From positions 1 to 57,052 of the forward strand of contig DATLXU010000099.1 of the NCBI GenBank assembly GCA_035575515.1: a DNA stretch of 57,052 nucleotides. The letters are read 5' to 3'. Numbering within the stretch: the stretch's first letter is position 1; each line of letters opens with the position of its first letter. Position numbers and translations under genes: made by a program. The notes under the pieces were generated by a model that saw nothing but the letters and a program-made list of their open reading frames with translations, did no database searches and was not told where the DNA came from. This document shows positions 27,517-36,150 of this stretch, piece by piece. The DNA is from DATLXU01 sp035575515. Lineage in GTDB: Bacteria; Acidobacteriota; Blastocatellia; UBA7656.

Positions 27517-28604
27517 TGCCCAACAACGATTACTACAAGGTGCTAGGCGTTTCGCGCAGCGCGACGGCTGACGATATAAAGAAGGCTTACCGTCGGCTGG
27601 CGCGACGCTATCACCCTGATGTTAATCCGGGCGATAAAGAGTCCGAAGAGCGATTCAAGCAGATATCGGAAGCGTTCGACATTCTCTCCGATCTCGAAAA
27701 GCGCAAGGTCTATGACCGCTACGGATATTACAGCGAGCAGGCTGCGGCTGCAGGGCGTGCGGGTTCCGCGTTCGATTTTTCGAGCTTCGGCGCAGCGAAC
27801 TTCAAAGAGATATTCTCTGAAATCTTCAGCAGCATTCGTAATCCATCGGCGCAATCGCGCAAGCAGCCGGTTCGCGGGGCTGACATAGAGTATCCGCTCT
27901 CGATCAGCTTTGAAGAAGCGATTCGCGGATTGACAGCGAAGATCGAAGTTGAAAACAGCGAGACTTGCTTGGCGTGCAAGGGGATGGGCGAAACGGATGA
28001 AGGGAATGTCACCTGCCCGACCTGCAAGGGAACGGGACAACAGTCCGGGCGAATTCTAGGCTCTTCGCGCTGCTCACGGTGCGGGGGTACTGGTCGCATC
28101 GCGCACCCTTGCGTCATTTGCAAGGGGAGCGGCGTTGTTGCGAAGCGCGAGACTATCACGGCAAAGATACCGCCGGGTGTGAACACAGGCTCGCGCGTGC
28201 GCGTCGCGAACAAAGGCCACGCGGGTGCGTTCGGAGGCCCGCCGGGCGATCTCTACATTTACACGAACGTGGGCGAGCACGCGTATTTCAAGCGACAGGG
28301 CGATAATATTTATTGCACGATTCCGATTACCGTCCCGGAAGCGGCGCTCGGCGCGCGAATTGAAGTGCCGACAGTTGACGGTAAAGCTGTATTGAAGATT
28401 CCGCCGGGCACTCAATCTGGTCAGAAGTTTCGGTTGCGCGGGCGCGGCGCGCCGAGCCTACGGGCGGGCGGCGCTCGCGGCGACCAATTTGTCGAAGTGA
28501 AGATAACGCTGCCGAAAGTTATCAGCGAAGAGACGAAAGAACTGCTGCACCGCTACGCGCGATATAACACAGAGAACCCGCGCGCCGAGATGGGGCTTGA
28601 ATAA
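27516..28604 (+). CDS. dnaJ: Chaperone protein DnaJ
   Basis: 362 aa, slightly short for DnaJ. J domain (residues about 4-68, with YHPDVNPGDK containing HPD), a brief Gly/Phe region (GRAGSAFDFSSFG), then four zinc knuckles CLACKGMG, CPTCKGTG, CSRCGGTG, CVICKGSG, then the C-terminal substrate-binding domains (GDLYIYTNVGEHAYFKRQGDNIY). It stimulates DnaK ATPase and delivers substrates. Co-transcribed with dnaK; its ATG abuts the heptamer element, so its translation probably depends on RNA structure rather than on a classical ribosome site. Confidence 0.96.
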   Translation: MPNNDYYKVLGVSRSATADDIKKAYRRLARRYHPDVNPGDKESEERFKQISEAFDILSDLEKRKVYDRYGYYSEQAAAAGRAGSAFDFSSFGAANFKEIFSEIFSSIRNPSAQSRKQPVRGADIEYPLSISFEEAIRGLTAKIEVENSETCLACKGMGETDEGNVTCPTCKGTGQQSGRILGSSRCSRCGGTGRIAHPCVICKGSGVVAKRETITAKIPPGVNTGSRVRVANKGHAGAFGGPPGDLYIYTNVGEHAYFKRQGDNIYCTIPITVPEAALGARIEVPTVDGKAVLKIPPGTQSGQKFRLRGRGAPSLRAGGARGDQFVEVKITLPKVISEETKELLHRYARYNTENPRAEMGLE

Positions 28605-28636
28605 TGGCGCTTTGATTGAAAGGCGGATTTGTTAAT

Positions 28637-28930
28637 ATGGCTCAGGCGCTTGCGTGGTTGATAACGATTCTGGTTATTGTCGGGGTGTTTTGGGCGCTTG
28701 TTCGAGATTACGACCGCCGAAGAGCGCGCAGCGCTGAAGAGTATGAGCGCGAAGTGATTGAGCAACGAAATTCACTCCTGCGCGCGGGGCTTGTTGATCT
28801 GGATAAATTCGTGGGCGATGAAAGACAAAAGCGCGCGGCTGTCGAGTATTTGAAAGACGAGCAGCGCGGGATGATTAAGACGGGCGGCAAATCAGACGAT
28901 GTCGACCGGACAGCGGGCGACGAGCGATGA
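28637..28930 (+). CDS. Small membrane-anchored protein in the dnaK operon
   Basis: 97 aa from the ATG at 28637 (AAGGCGG about 12 bases before; a TTG at 28616 is also open). One N-terminal transmembrane helix (LAWLITILVIVGVFWALV), then a charged, helical cytoplasmic tail (RRRARSAEEYEREVIEQRNSL...). Its last four bases overlap the hspR start (ATGA). Unknown family. Position between dnaJ and hspR suggests a link to heat-shock control or membrane quality control, but nothing in the sequence proves it. Confidence 0.65.
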   Translation: MAQALAWLITILVIVGVFWALVRDYDRRRARSAEEYEREVIEQRNSLLRAGLVDLDKFVGDERQKRAAVEYLKDEQRGMIKTGGKSDDVDRTAGDER

Positions 28931-29325
28931 CTAGAAACAAGAAGGCGAAAAAATTTACGATCAGCGTCGTAGCCGAGCAGTACGGCGTTCACCCGCAAAC
29001 GCTTCGTCTCTACGAGCGTGAAGGGTTGATCAAGCCGTCGCGCTCAGCCAAAGGGACGCGCTACTACACAGAAGAAGACATCGAGCGGCTTGAATTGATT
29101 TTAAACCTGACGCGCGATCTGGGCGTGAACCTCGCGGGCGTTGAGATAATCTTGAACATGCGTGAGAAGATGAAACAGATGCAGCGCGAGTTCGAAAACT
29201 TCCTCCAATACATCCACGACAACATAGGCGAGCAGATACTCGCGACCGACGAGCAGGCTAAGAACGCTCTCGTCCCGCGCCGCCGCATCGAGCTTGTCGT
29301 CAAGCACGGCGGGCGCGTTGAATAG
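28927..29325 (+). CDS. hspR: HspR-type MerR-family heat-shock repressor
   Basis: 132 aa. The N-terminal winged-helix domain FTISVVAEQYGVHPQTLRLYEREGLIKPSRSAKGTRYYTEEDIERL is the MerR/HspR signature; a long coiled coil follows (NMREKMKQMQREFENFLQYI). HspR binds HAIR sites upstream of dnaK with DnaK as co-repressor in known systems. A HAIR-like site lies over the dnaK promoter at 25400. It is the last gene of the operon and overlaps the previous gene by four bases. Confidence 0.9.
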   Translation: MTRNKKAKKFTISVVAEQYGVHPQTLRLYEREGLIKPSRSAKGTRYYTEEDIERLELILNLTRDLGVNLAGVEIILNMREKMKQMQREFENFLQYIHDNIGEQILATDEQAKNALVPRRRIELVVKHGGRVE

Positions 29326-29501
29326 AGCGTCCTATCACTCTGCCTTCTCTCCACACTCCTTTCTATCAGCAAAGAACCTTAACCAAAATATTTTTGCATT
29401 ATCTCTGATTGATTCCGCGTCATGTAGATGTGAGCCTGAATCTCTTGGCCCGATCCCGGTTGCAGATTAGAAATCAAGAATAAAATCGGAGGTGCCCCGA
29501 C

Positions 29502-32500
29502 GTGCTCAATAAGCCACACTGCAAAGCTATCCTCTCATTTGTTGCCCTTGCTCTGTTTGCTCAACCATTCGCTGCCCGCTCAGACGATCTCGATAATATA
29601 ATCTTCGAAGGCACGATACGCGACAGCGCAGGAGCTATTATTCCTGCCGCGCGAGTCGTAGCTGTTCACATTGCTACGGGTGTTGAACGAGCAGCTTCAG
29701 CGAATGACGAAGGTCGCTATCGAATAGCGGTGAGCGCGCCAGGAAGCTATAAGCTCAAAGCAGTTGCCGCAGGTTTTCGCGAAGAAGTAAGCGGCGAAAT
29801 CCTAACAACGACAGGCCGCACATTCACCATTGATTTCGCGCTTGCGCCTGCGGGCGTGAGCGAACAAGTTAATGTAACTTCTTCAAGCGCGCCGCTCGTT
29901 GATACAACGCGAACCGTCGTTGGCGATACGATTACTCGGCGCGAACTTGATGAATTGCCGATGCTCAACCGCGACCCGCTCCAACTGACTTTCCTGCTTG
30001 GCGGAGTCGTGGAAGCGCCGCTCTCAACACTCGATCTCGCTGATGAAGGTCGCGGCGTGTTCCTTAGAGGCACGCCGGAGGAAGCAGGCATGTTTTCGCT
30101 CACGGGGGCGCCCGCGACATCGAACAACATCACTATTGACGGACTCGATAACAACGATGACCGCTCGGCGCGCGAGCGAATCACGCTTAGTCCCGAATCA
30201 ATAGCGGAAGTTCAGATAATTACGAATCAATACGCGGCAGAGTATGGCCGCGCGTCGGGCGGGCGAATAAATCTTCGCACGCGCGGCGGTGCCAATCGCT
30301 ATAACGGCGATGCGTATTTCTATTTCGGCGACGAATCGCTCAACGCAAACACATACTTTCGCAACGCGCGCGGACTTGGCCGTGTTCCTCAGCAGCAGCG
30401 CCGCGAAGGCATTATCTTCTCAGGTCCGATTCAAAGGGAGAAGCATTTCTTTCTTGCCAACTATGAACGGTTTGATGTGACGGACTTCGCGGAGATAAGC
30501 GCGCTGCTACCTGTCCAATCGAATCCTTTATTCCCTTTGCCTGCGCCGAACAAGCCTGCTGCTGCGGGCAGCAACGTAGCTCTGTTTGAAGATGAGATTT
30601 CGACTCCTGAAACACGCAATCTGATTAATGCCCGTGTGGATTTCAATTTCAGCAACTCGCACAACTCCTCTGCGAGATTCGATCTGCTGCGCGGAGAAAA
30701 CAAACGAGGCTTTCCCGGCGGCGGTCGTCTTCCCGATACGATTCTGATTGAAGGCCGCAACTCCGATTCAATCAGTCTCACCGATAACGTCGTCTTCAAT
30801 CGAATGGTCAATCAGGCGCGTTTTCAATACTCGCGCCTGTTGCCTCGAAACCGCGCCGCGATTGATTCTGTCAGCATTGTCATCCAAGAGCCGGGCCGCG
30901 TAGTCGCGGGCGCATTCACTGGGAGCGATTCGTCGCCCGCGTTCGCGAGGGAAGAGATGCGCGCTCAGTTTCAGGACAATCTTTCAATCATTCGCGGCGC
31001 GCACCTGTTGAAGTTCGGCGGCGACGTTCAACTCGTTCGCTCAACGTTTGCCGATCTGTTTGCAACCGGAGGTCAGTTCACATTCGCAAGCGTTGATGAT
31101 TATCTTGCCAGCAAACCGAGCCGTTTCGTTCAACGCTTCGACACCGAAAGCCGATTATCGAACAACGTCGTCGGGTTGTTTTTTCAAGACGAATGGAAAA
31201 TAAAACCGAACCTGACGCTTTCATTCGGGATGCGCTGGGATAACGAATCAATCCTGGATGACCGCGACAATTTCAGCCCGCGAGTAGCAATCGCGTGGGA
31301 CCCGTTCGGCAGCGAGACATTCGGCAAAAAGAGATCGCAACCGGGAAGAACCGTCGTGCGCGCAGGCTTTGGGTTGTTCTTCAATCGGGCGTTATTGAGG
31401 ACTATTGATGACTTTTCATTAGGAGCGTCAACGGTCATTGTTGATTCTGATATTGCGCCGCAGGTTTTATCATCGGTTCGCTTCCCGCAGCCTATTTCTG
31501 ATGGGGCATTAATCAAACGCTTCGGGATTTCGGAGACTTCATTCTTGCGCCGCGTGAGTCCCGACCTTGAGATTCCATACACGCTTCAAACAGGGCTTGG
31601 CATTGAGCGGCAGTTTGGAAAGAAGTTGGTTGCAACCGCTGATTATATTTTCACGCGCGGCTCGCACCTGTGGCGAGAATCAAATGTAAATGCTCCAGTT
31701 TTGCCAGCAGGATTTGCGAGCTTCACCGAATTTCTTTTGAGCCGTGATTTTGATAATCGCCCAGACCGCAGCGGCAAGCGCCCACTTACGGGATCGAGCG
31801 CCGATGTCGTCAGATTCGATTTGAGCGCGAGCACAACGACTACTCCGGGCGCGATTCAAACCGTGAACGGCGTGCGCATCATCACGCTCGGATTGAACGC
31901 GCCTCGTTCGGCTAACATCGCGACTGCGCTCAATGCAATTCGTTTCCTCAGACCTGATCCTTCGCTTACGCAAGTGGAGCTGCTCGAATCAACAGGCAAT
32001 TCGTTTTATCACGGCGGCATTTTTTCTGTCCGATATGCGCTCGCGCGGCGCGCAAGCTTTCGAGTCGTTTACACACTATCGAAGTTAATTGACGAAGGGA
32101 CTACGAACACCGCCTCGCCTCAAGACTTGTTTGATAGAAGGGCCGAGCGCTCGCTTTCGCTTCAGGACCAGCGACACAGGATCAGCTTCAGCGGCCTGTT
32201 TCAAGTTCCACTGGTCAAGCTCGACCTCGCGCCAATCATTTCGTTCGGTTCGTCAAAGCCGTTCAACATAGGAGCAGGCTTCGACAGAAACTTGAATGAC
32301 ATTGAAAACGACCGGCCAAATTTTATTACGCCCATCGGGCGGCCTGAATGGCGAAGGCCCGCGAGCGGCGCGGTGGACGTGAAGGCCGCGCTCGCGCTAG
32401 CGCCGATTGGCTCAAGCGGAAACCTTCCGCGCAACTATGGGCGCGGGCCGGGAACCAGCTCGATTAATCTTCGAGTGTCGCGCATTTTTAGATGGCGCGA

Positions 32501-32663
32501 GCATGTGAGGTTGCGCCCTGCGGTTGACGTTTTCAATGTGCTCAACAATACTGTCTTCAGCTTCGGCTCCGAATTCATTGACCGGGACGACGCCGATTTT
32601 CTGATACCGCGACGCACGCAACGCCCGCGCACGGTGCAACTCAGTCTGAAAGCGTTCTTCTGA
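29502..32663 (+). CDS. TonB-dependent receptor with CarboxypepD_reg domain (Oar-like)
   Basis: 1053 aa from a GTG start with GGAGG nine bases upstream. Signal peptide (AILSFVALALFAQPFAARS), then a carboxypeptidase-regulatory beta domain (about 35-120: FEGTIRDSAGAIIPAARVVAVHIATG...GSYKLKAVAAGFRE), then a plug (NNITIDGLDNNDDRSARER, ITNQYAAEYGRASGGRINLRTRGGANRYNG) and a 22-strand-type beta barrel ending in an aromatic residue (LSLKAFF), as outer-membrane proteins do. No TonB box is obvious. This family, common in Acidobacteriota, is thought to take up oligosaccharides or peptides. No partner enzyme is adjacent, so the ligand is unknown. Confidence 0.92.
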   Translation: MLNKPHCKAILSFVALALFAQPFAARSDDLDNIIFEGTIRDSAGAIIPAARVVAVHIATGVERAASANDEGRYRIAVSAPGSYKLKAVAAGFREEVSGEILTTTGRTFTIDFALAPAGVSEQVNVTSSSAPLVDTTRTVVGDTITRRELDELPMLNRDPLQLTFLLGGVVEAPLSTLDLADEGRGVFLRGTPEEAGMFSLTGAPATSNNITIDGLDNNDDRSARERITLSPESIAEVQIITNQYAAEYGRASGGRINLRTRGGANRYNGDAYFYFGDESLNANTYFRNARGLGRVPQQQRREGIIFSGPIQREKHFFLANYERFDVTDFAEISALLPVQSNPLFPLPAPNKPAAAGSNVALFEDEISTPETRNLINARVDFNFSNSHNSSARFDLLRGENKRGFPGGGRLPDTILIEGRNSDSISLTDNVVFNRMVNQARFQYSRLLPRNRAAIDSVSIVIQEPGRVVAGAFTGSDSSPAFAREEMRAQFQDNLSIIRGAHLLKFGGDVQLVRSTFADLFATGGQFTFASVDDYLASKPSRFVQRFDTESRLSNNVVGLFFQDEWKIKPNLTLSFGMRWDNESILDDRDNFSPRVAIAWDPFGSETFGKKRSQPGRTVVRAGFGLFFNRALLRTIDDFSLGASTVIVDSDIAPQVLSSVRFPQPISDGALIKRFGISETSFLRRVSPDLEIPYTLQTGLGIERQFGKKLVATADYIFTRGSHLWRESNVNAPVLPAGFASFTEFLLSRDFDNRPDRSGKRPLTGSSADVVRFDLSASTTTTPGAIQTVNGVRIITLGLNAPRSANIATALNAIRFLRPDPSLTQVELLESTGNSFYHGGIFSVRYALARRASFRVVYTLSKLIDEGTTNTASPQDLFDRRAERSLSLQDQRHRISFSGLFQVPLVKLDLAPIISFGSSKPFNIGAGFDRNLNDIENDRPNFITPIGRPEWRRPASGAVDVKAALALAPIGSSGNLPRNYGRGPGTSSINLRVSRIFRWREHVRLRPAVDVFNVLNNTVFSFGSEFIDRDDADFLIPRRTQRPRTVQLSLKAFF

Positions 32664-32704
32664 AGCGGCTGGCGATTAACAGATCAAACGTGAGGTGATA
32701 GCTC

Positions 32705-33466
32705 ATGACGACGAGAACTAAACGCGCGGCCTTTATGCAAAGGCTCGGTTTTGATCGCAACATTCCAACCGTTGCGATAATCAATATGTCAGATGTTGCG
32801 CGCAATCGTCAGGTCGAAAAGATGGTCAACGCGCTCCAGAAACAGCTTGATGAAGATTTCACTCCGGCGTGGGGGCTTCAGGCAAAACTCGTCTTCAACG
32901 AAGAGCCGCTGCTTTCGATGAAGATATTCATCAAAGATAAGGCGAGCGAAGAAGACAAAAGTTATCTCGGCTATCACTTCCGCGATGGCTTGCCGATCAC
33001 CTACGTCTTCGCGAAAGACGATATTGACAGCAAGGGCGAGTTTTCGACGACGCTTTCACACGAGTTGCTCGAAATGCTGGCCGATCCCGGCGTGAACCTC
33101 TACGCGCTCGGTTTTTACAGAGACAAAGCCGACAAGCGACGACAAGCCTTCGTGTCCTATGAAGTGTGCGACCCTGTAGAGGCCAGCAGCTACAGAATTG
33201 ATGGTGTGCCTGTGTCAAATTTTGTGCTGCCGGAATGGTATGAGCCTGAGCACGAAGACGGCTCGATGCAGATGGATTTTCTCGGCAGGGTCCATTCGCC
33301 TTTCAAGCTTGCGCCGGGCGGTTATATGGACGCTTACTGGAACGGAAAGATAAAGACTATCTGGGGACCTGAGGCCGCTCGCAAGAGGCGCCGCCACAGA
33401 AAAGATCGCAGGTCCGGCTACAACGACGGCGACCTGCGGCTTGCAGGCATGCGCGCCAAGCGTTAG
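32705..33466 (+). CDS. Hypothetical protein with HExxE-type metalloprotease-like motif
   Basis: 253 aa, GAGGTGAT before the ATG, no signal peptide. The centre has TTLSHELLEMLADPGVN, an HExxE motif preceded by conserved-type Ser. Further acidic and aromatic positions follow in YEVCDPVEASSYRIDGVPVSNFVLPEWYEP. The N-terminal half looks like an alpha/beta unit (PTVAIINMSDVARNRQVEKMVNALQKQL). The C-terminus is strongly basic (ARKRRRHRKDRR), which could bind nucleic acid or membranes. The SHEhhEMLhDP pattern occurs in uncharacterised bacterial proteins. It could be a zinc peptidase, though the third ligand is not identified. Confidence 0.65.
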   Translation: MTTRTKRAAFMQRLGFDRNIPTVAIINMSDVARNRQVEKMVNALQKQLDEDFTPAWGLQAKLVFNEEPLLSMKIFIKDKASEEDKSYLGYHFRDGLPITYVFAKDDIDSKGEFSTTLSHELLEMLADPGVNLYALGFYRDKADKRRQAFVSYEVCDPVEASSYRIDGVPVSNFVLPEWYEPEHEDGSMQMDFLGRVHSPFKLAPGGYMDAYWNGKIKTIWGPEAARKRRRHRKDRRSGYNDGDLRLAGMRAKR

Positions 33467-33597
33467 AGCATTGTTAAAGGCAAGCTGCATTTGCGCTGCG
33501 GGCCAGCTTCAGCAATACTATCTAAAGATAAACAAGAGGGTCTCTCTCCTGCCAGGACTTTAATCTGAACCAGTGTATCGCTGTTTACCAGCTTTGA
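33467..33597. other. Short gap before a pseudogene
   Basis: Nothing recognised. Confidence 0.3.
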
Positions 33598-34078
33598 TTA
33601 GCTTCTCAATGCCACTCGCCTCATTCGGCCTATTGCTTCCGAATACCTCGTCTCTCTGTTGCCGCACGCGATGTATTTAAATCCAAAATCCATAAGATGC
33701 ATTACCGTCGAGTAGGCTGCGAGTATCCCTTCCTCTCCTTTTTTGATTGCCTTAATCATCGCCATCATTATCCGCCGGTATTCTAAGTTTTCGTCTTAAT
33801 CGGCTATGTACCGGATAAGCCTCCAGTTCAATTCAACGTCCTCGCCTCTGCCTATGGCTTTTGCCGCCTCAGCCACAGCCATGAAACGCTCTGCCGTCAA
33901 CTGCGCTTTGTAGATCGTCCGGTTGCCGATGAATTCTTCTATCTCCTTCTGAGGGACTACACAACCGTGAGGGGATTCTCGGGGCCAGGCTACCTCTTTA
34001 TCGAACTGCTCCTCGTAGTCGTCAAGCCATGAATGTTAATTTTTCTGCTTTGTTTGTGTAGTATTTTGTGTTATCCAT
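33598..34078 (-). pseudogene. Decayed hypothetical gene (one frameshift, one nonsense codon)
   Basis: Translating the minus strand gives a continuous protein-like sequence of about 160 residues broken twice. From the ATG at 34078 it reads MDNTKYYTNKAEKLTF, then shifts frame near 34030. It continues as WLDDYEEQFDKEVAWPRE and VVPQKEIEEFIGNRTIYKAQ to RLIRYIAD, where an in-frame TAA stands at 33796-33798. It then goes on in the same frame as DENLEYRRIMMAMIKAIKKG to a final stop at 33598. Both pieces have helical, charged composition and consistent codon bias. The family is not recognised. Each piece is too short to stand alone, so this is a recently inactivated gene or one hit by sequencing errors. 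Confidence 0.65.
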
Positions 34079-34146
34079 ATTTCACATTAGATCACACGGG
34101 CCTGTCTTAGACACATCAATCCTATTGCACGCCCGCATGCAATTCG

Positions 34147-34185
34147 GCAGAGTGAGACATCTCTTACAATGCTGTCTCACTCTGC
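34147..34185. repeat. 13-bp perfect inverted repeat
   Basis: GCAGAGTGAGACA (34147-34159) and TGTCTCACTCTGC (34173-34185), 13-base loop. It lies 30 bases past the stop of the leftward TPR gene and could be its terminator, but no T-tract follows. It is not of the heptamer type. Confidence 0.55.
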
Positions 34186-34215
34186 ATCGCTGATTTGTCA
34201 GGGATTTACCGGTTT

Positions 34216-35253
34216 TTATGGGTAAGTGACGGGAGGCGCGCGAGGCTTGATCGTTTCACCAAATCGTTCGAGGATGATTTGATTTTTTGAGCAATGAGCG
34301 ATTACCGCAGGGATGGCAATCTGAACTTCAGTTCTTTGAAAAAGAGTCTTTCCGCAGACGAACCAATTCAGCGCGAACGTGTGCGAAGGCGCAGAGTTGC
34401 GCTCAGACTCAACCTGCTGCGAAGCATCTGCTTCAGCTTTTTGGACCGCGACGGTTAAGGACGAAACTGATTGTCGCCTTGCGGCAATTTCATCGCGGGT
34501 TTCGCTCCACTCTGGATAGGCGGGAGCGAACGGCGACGCGAGCGCTATTGCGCAAGCCGCTTCCGCTTCCGCGATGCGGCCAAGCTCAGCGAACTCAATC
34601 GCAAGTTCGTTGTGGTAGAGGTAAAAGTAAAGCGGATTCCGTTTAGTTACACTATGTATAAGTGGTAAGAGATTTTCGAGGATTGCTAACGCGCCTTGGT
34701 GGTCACCCAAATCGCTTAGGACATGCGATATTTCCAAATGGGCCATCAGCATGGCGAGCAAATCGCAGCCAGCCCCATCTGATGCTGCCCGCACTGCTTC
34801 GAGATGAAAGCTCAATGCTTCAGTGAGCTGGCCTTTGTCATGATAAAGCGCGCCTAATGCTTGAATCGCTCGCGCCCTGTAAACAAGTGGCCTGTTGTTT
34901 GCAACTGCTTCAAGCAGCGATTGAGCCTCGTATGTCCGCCCTTTTCGCTTAATGACGATGGCCTGATAGTACTGACCTATTTGTTGTGCGTCAGCTATAG
35001 GCAGACTTATCAAAATCTGACTCACGTCTTTAAGTGCATTTAGGTCTCGCAAGCTGTAAGCGTGCTCTGCGAATCGAATCAATCTCTGGGCAAGGTTATT
35101 AAATGCTTGACGTGAATTGGCAGTGCGAGCCAATCGGCTCACAACAATATTATGAAGCAAACCACTATGGCTGACCGCGCTTTCCTGGTCAGAGGATTGC
35201 CAGCCGGAGGAGAAATCTATGAGAAAACGACTTGTATTTGCGGCTCTTTGCAT
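34216..35253 (-). CDS. TPR-repeat protein paired with a divergent Cys-rich peptide gene
   Basis: 345 aa, soluble. Helical repeats cover about 60-245 (for example ARAIQALGALYHDKGQLTEALSFHLEAVRAAS, AHLEISHVLSDLGDHQGALAILENLLPLI, HNELAIEFAELGRIAEAEAACAIALASPF), the tetratricopeptide fold for protein binding. A variable Ser/Gln-rich linker follows, and the C-terminus is FNWFVCGKTLFQR... ending PRAPP. No DNA-binding or enzyme motif. The ATG at 35253 lies inside the first codons of the small peptide gene on the other strand, a 35-base head-to-head overlap. I recall similar TPR proteins from other Blastocatellia, but that is from memory and was not checked. Confidence 0.72.
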   Translation of the reverse strand: MQRAANTSRFLIDFSSGWQSSDQESAVSHSGLLHNIVVSRLARTANSRQAFNNLAQRLIRFAEHAYSLRDLNALKDVSQILISLPIADAQQIGQYYQAIVIKRKGRTYEAQSLLEAVANNRPLVYRARAIQALGALYHDKGQLTEALSFHLEAVRAASDGAGCDLLAMLMAHLEISHVLSDLGDHQGALAILENLLPLIHSVTKRNPLYFYLYHNELAIEFAELGRIAEAEAACAIALASPFAPAYPEWSETRDEIAARRQSVSSLTVAVQKAEADASQQVESERNSAPSHTFALNWFVCGKTLFQRTEVQIAIPAVIAHCSKNQIILERFGETIKPRAPPVTYP

Positions 35254-35404
35254 TCTTGCCGTTCCGCCCCTGTTTTCGCCTTCTCAAACGAACAAACTAA
35301 CTAACCAATCGCCGTTCGCCACAGTCGTGCTAGCCGGTAGAACAATTGTTGGCGGCTGGTGCCAATGCGGATGCGCTGGCTGCATTTGCGATCCAAACGA
35401 ATAA
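35219..35404 (+). CDS. Cys-rich secreted small protein, truncated by in-frame TAA
   Basis: 61 codons with a very strong ribosome site (GGAGGAG, 35206-35212). A signal peptide (MRKRLVFAALCILAVPPLFS) leads to a short mature part with VVLAGRTIVGGWCQCGCAGCICDPNE, that is C-x-C-x-C-x2-C-x-C within ten residues. That density of cysteine suggests a disulfide-rich or metal-binding peptide or a modified-peptide core. The stop (35402-35404) is followed in the same frame by 53 more sense codons (see next entry), so the natural product was probably 115 residues. Neighbour: the divergent TPR gene. Confidence 0.7.
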   Translation: MRKRLVFAALCILAVPPLFSPSQTNKLTNQSPFATVVLAGRTIVGGWCQCGCAGCICDPNE

Positions 35405-35566
35405 GCCCTGATATGCGACCAAAGCAGCGGGTTGGTGTCGGATCAAACTGCCGATTTCTCGAATCAAAGCGCTTCTCCTGGCGAGAGCGAGTCGTACAGA
35501 CTTGATTTCGGCTCAAGCGCGATAATGCTTGCGCTTATGTTCTTATGGACTAGATTGCGGGCATAA
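35405..35566 (+). pseudogene. Severed C-terminal half of the Cys-rich protein
   Basis: Directly after the TAA the frame stays open to a TAA at 35564-35566. It reads ALICDQSSGLVSDQ, a Ser/Asp-rich spacer, then SYRLDFGSSAIMLALMFLW with a basic end TRLRA. A linker, a hydrophobic helix and a basic tail is the form of a C-terminal membrane anchor or sorting signal. A single C-to-T change (CAA to TAA) would explain the stop. It has no start of its own. Confidence 0.6.
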
Positions 35567-36150
35567 GTCGCAACCACACTTGGCCCGCTTTGAATTACTG
35601 CCGAACGATTACCCGCGATAACCGTGACGGGCCGGGTGATGTGTGTCACCCGTCGCGCCGCATTCTACTATAGTTACTCCCCGTATTGCACGAAGAAATT
35701 TGTCATTATTCCCTCCAATGATACCCTGTAACAAATACCCCGACGGCCCATGTTAAGAACATCACCTCCGACAGCAATAAGATGCTTGACTTCGACGTAA
35801 TATTTCCTATATAAGATTTGTCCGTCAAGTTTGGCAGCGTTGAGTGGATAATTGCTGAATCACACCGACCCGGCGGGGATGAGAGTGACCCGCCGGATGA
35901 AAGAGTCGCGGAAAATGGGTTCACATTTGCAACGACAGTTCTCTATTGGCCATTTAATGTCTCATCGTTCGATGGCGCTCAGGTAACTAGATTGCTCCGG
36001 GCATGCTCGGAGTCGGTATTCAGTAAGATGTTTTAAGCGACACAATCATAACCATTACAGGCCCAAGTCGGATGCCCCTCAAGTTCTATCCCTTGAATGG
36101 CCCGACCAAAAAGGCCCTACGCGGATCGCTGACGAAAAGGAGAATTCTCT
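35567..36150. other. Long intergenic region before the multicopper oxidase operon
   Basis: 584 bases without a convincing gene. A TTG-initiated frame of 72 codons (35818-36036) reads smoothly (VKFGSVEWIIAESHRPGG, DESDPPDERVAENGF) and, after a TAA, joins upstream in-frame sequence (NITSDSNKMLDFDVIF). It could be another remnant, but it has no ribosome site and no recognised family. AAGGAG at 36139 serves the next gene. Confidence 0.4.

Noticed and set aside
33796..33798. Stop-codon recoding, suggested by two in-frame TAA codons (33796 and 35402)
   Set aside because: The first gene also has a frameshift, and all other genes here end at TAA, TAG or TGA normally, so decay or sequence error is simpler.
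34147..34185. Riboswitch or small RNA at the 13-bp inverted repeat
   Set aside because: Only a single plain hairpin; no conserved riboswitch core and no promoter seen.
35706..35924. A 72-codon minus-strand frame in the gap before the oxidase operon
   Set aside because: No ribosome site, no recognisable family, low-complexity Ser/Pro start; kept as intergenic.
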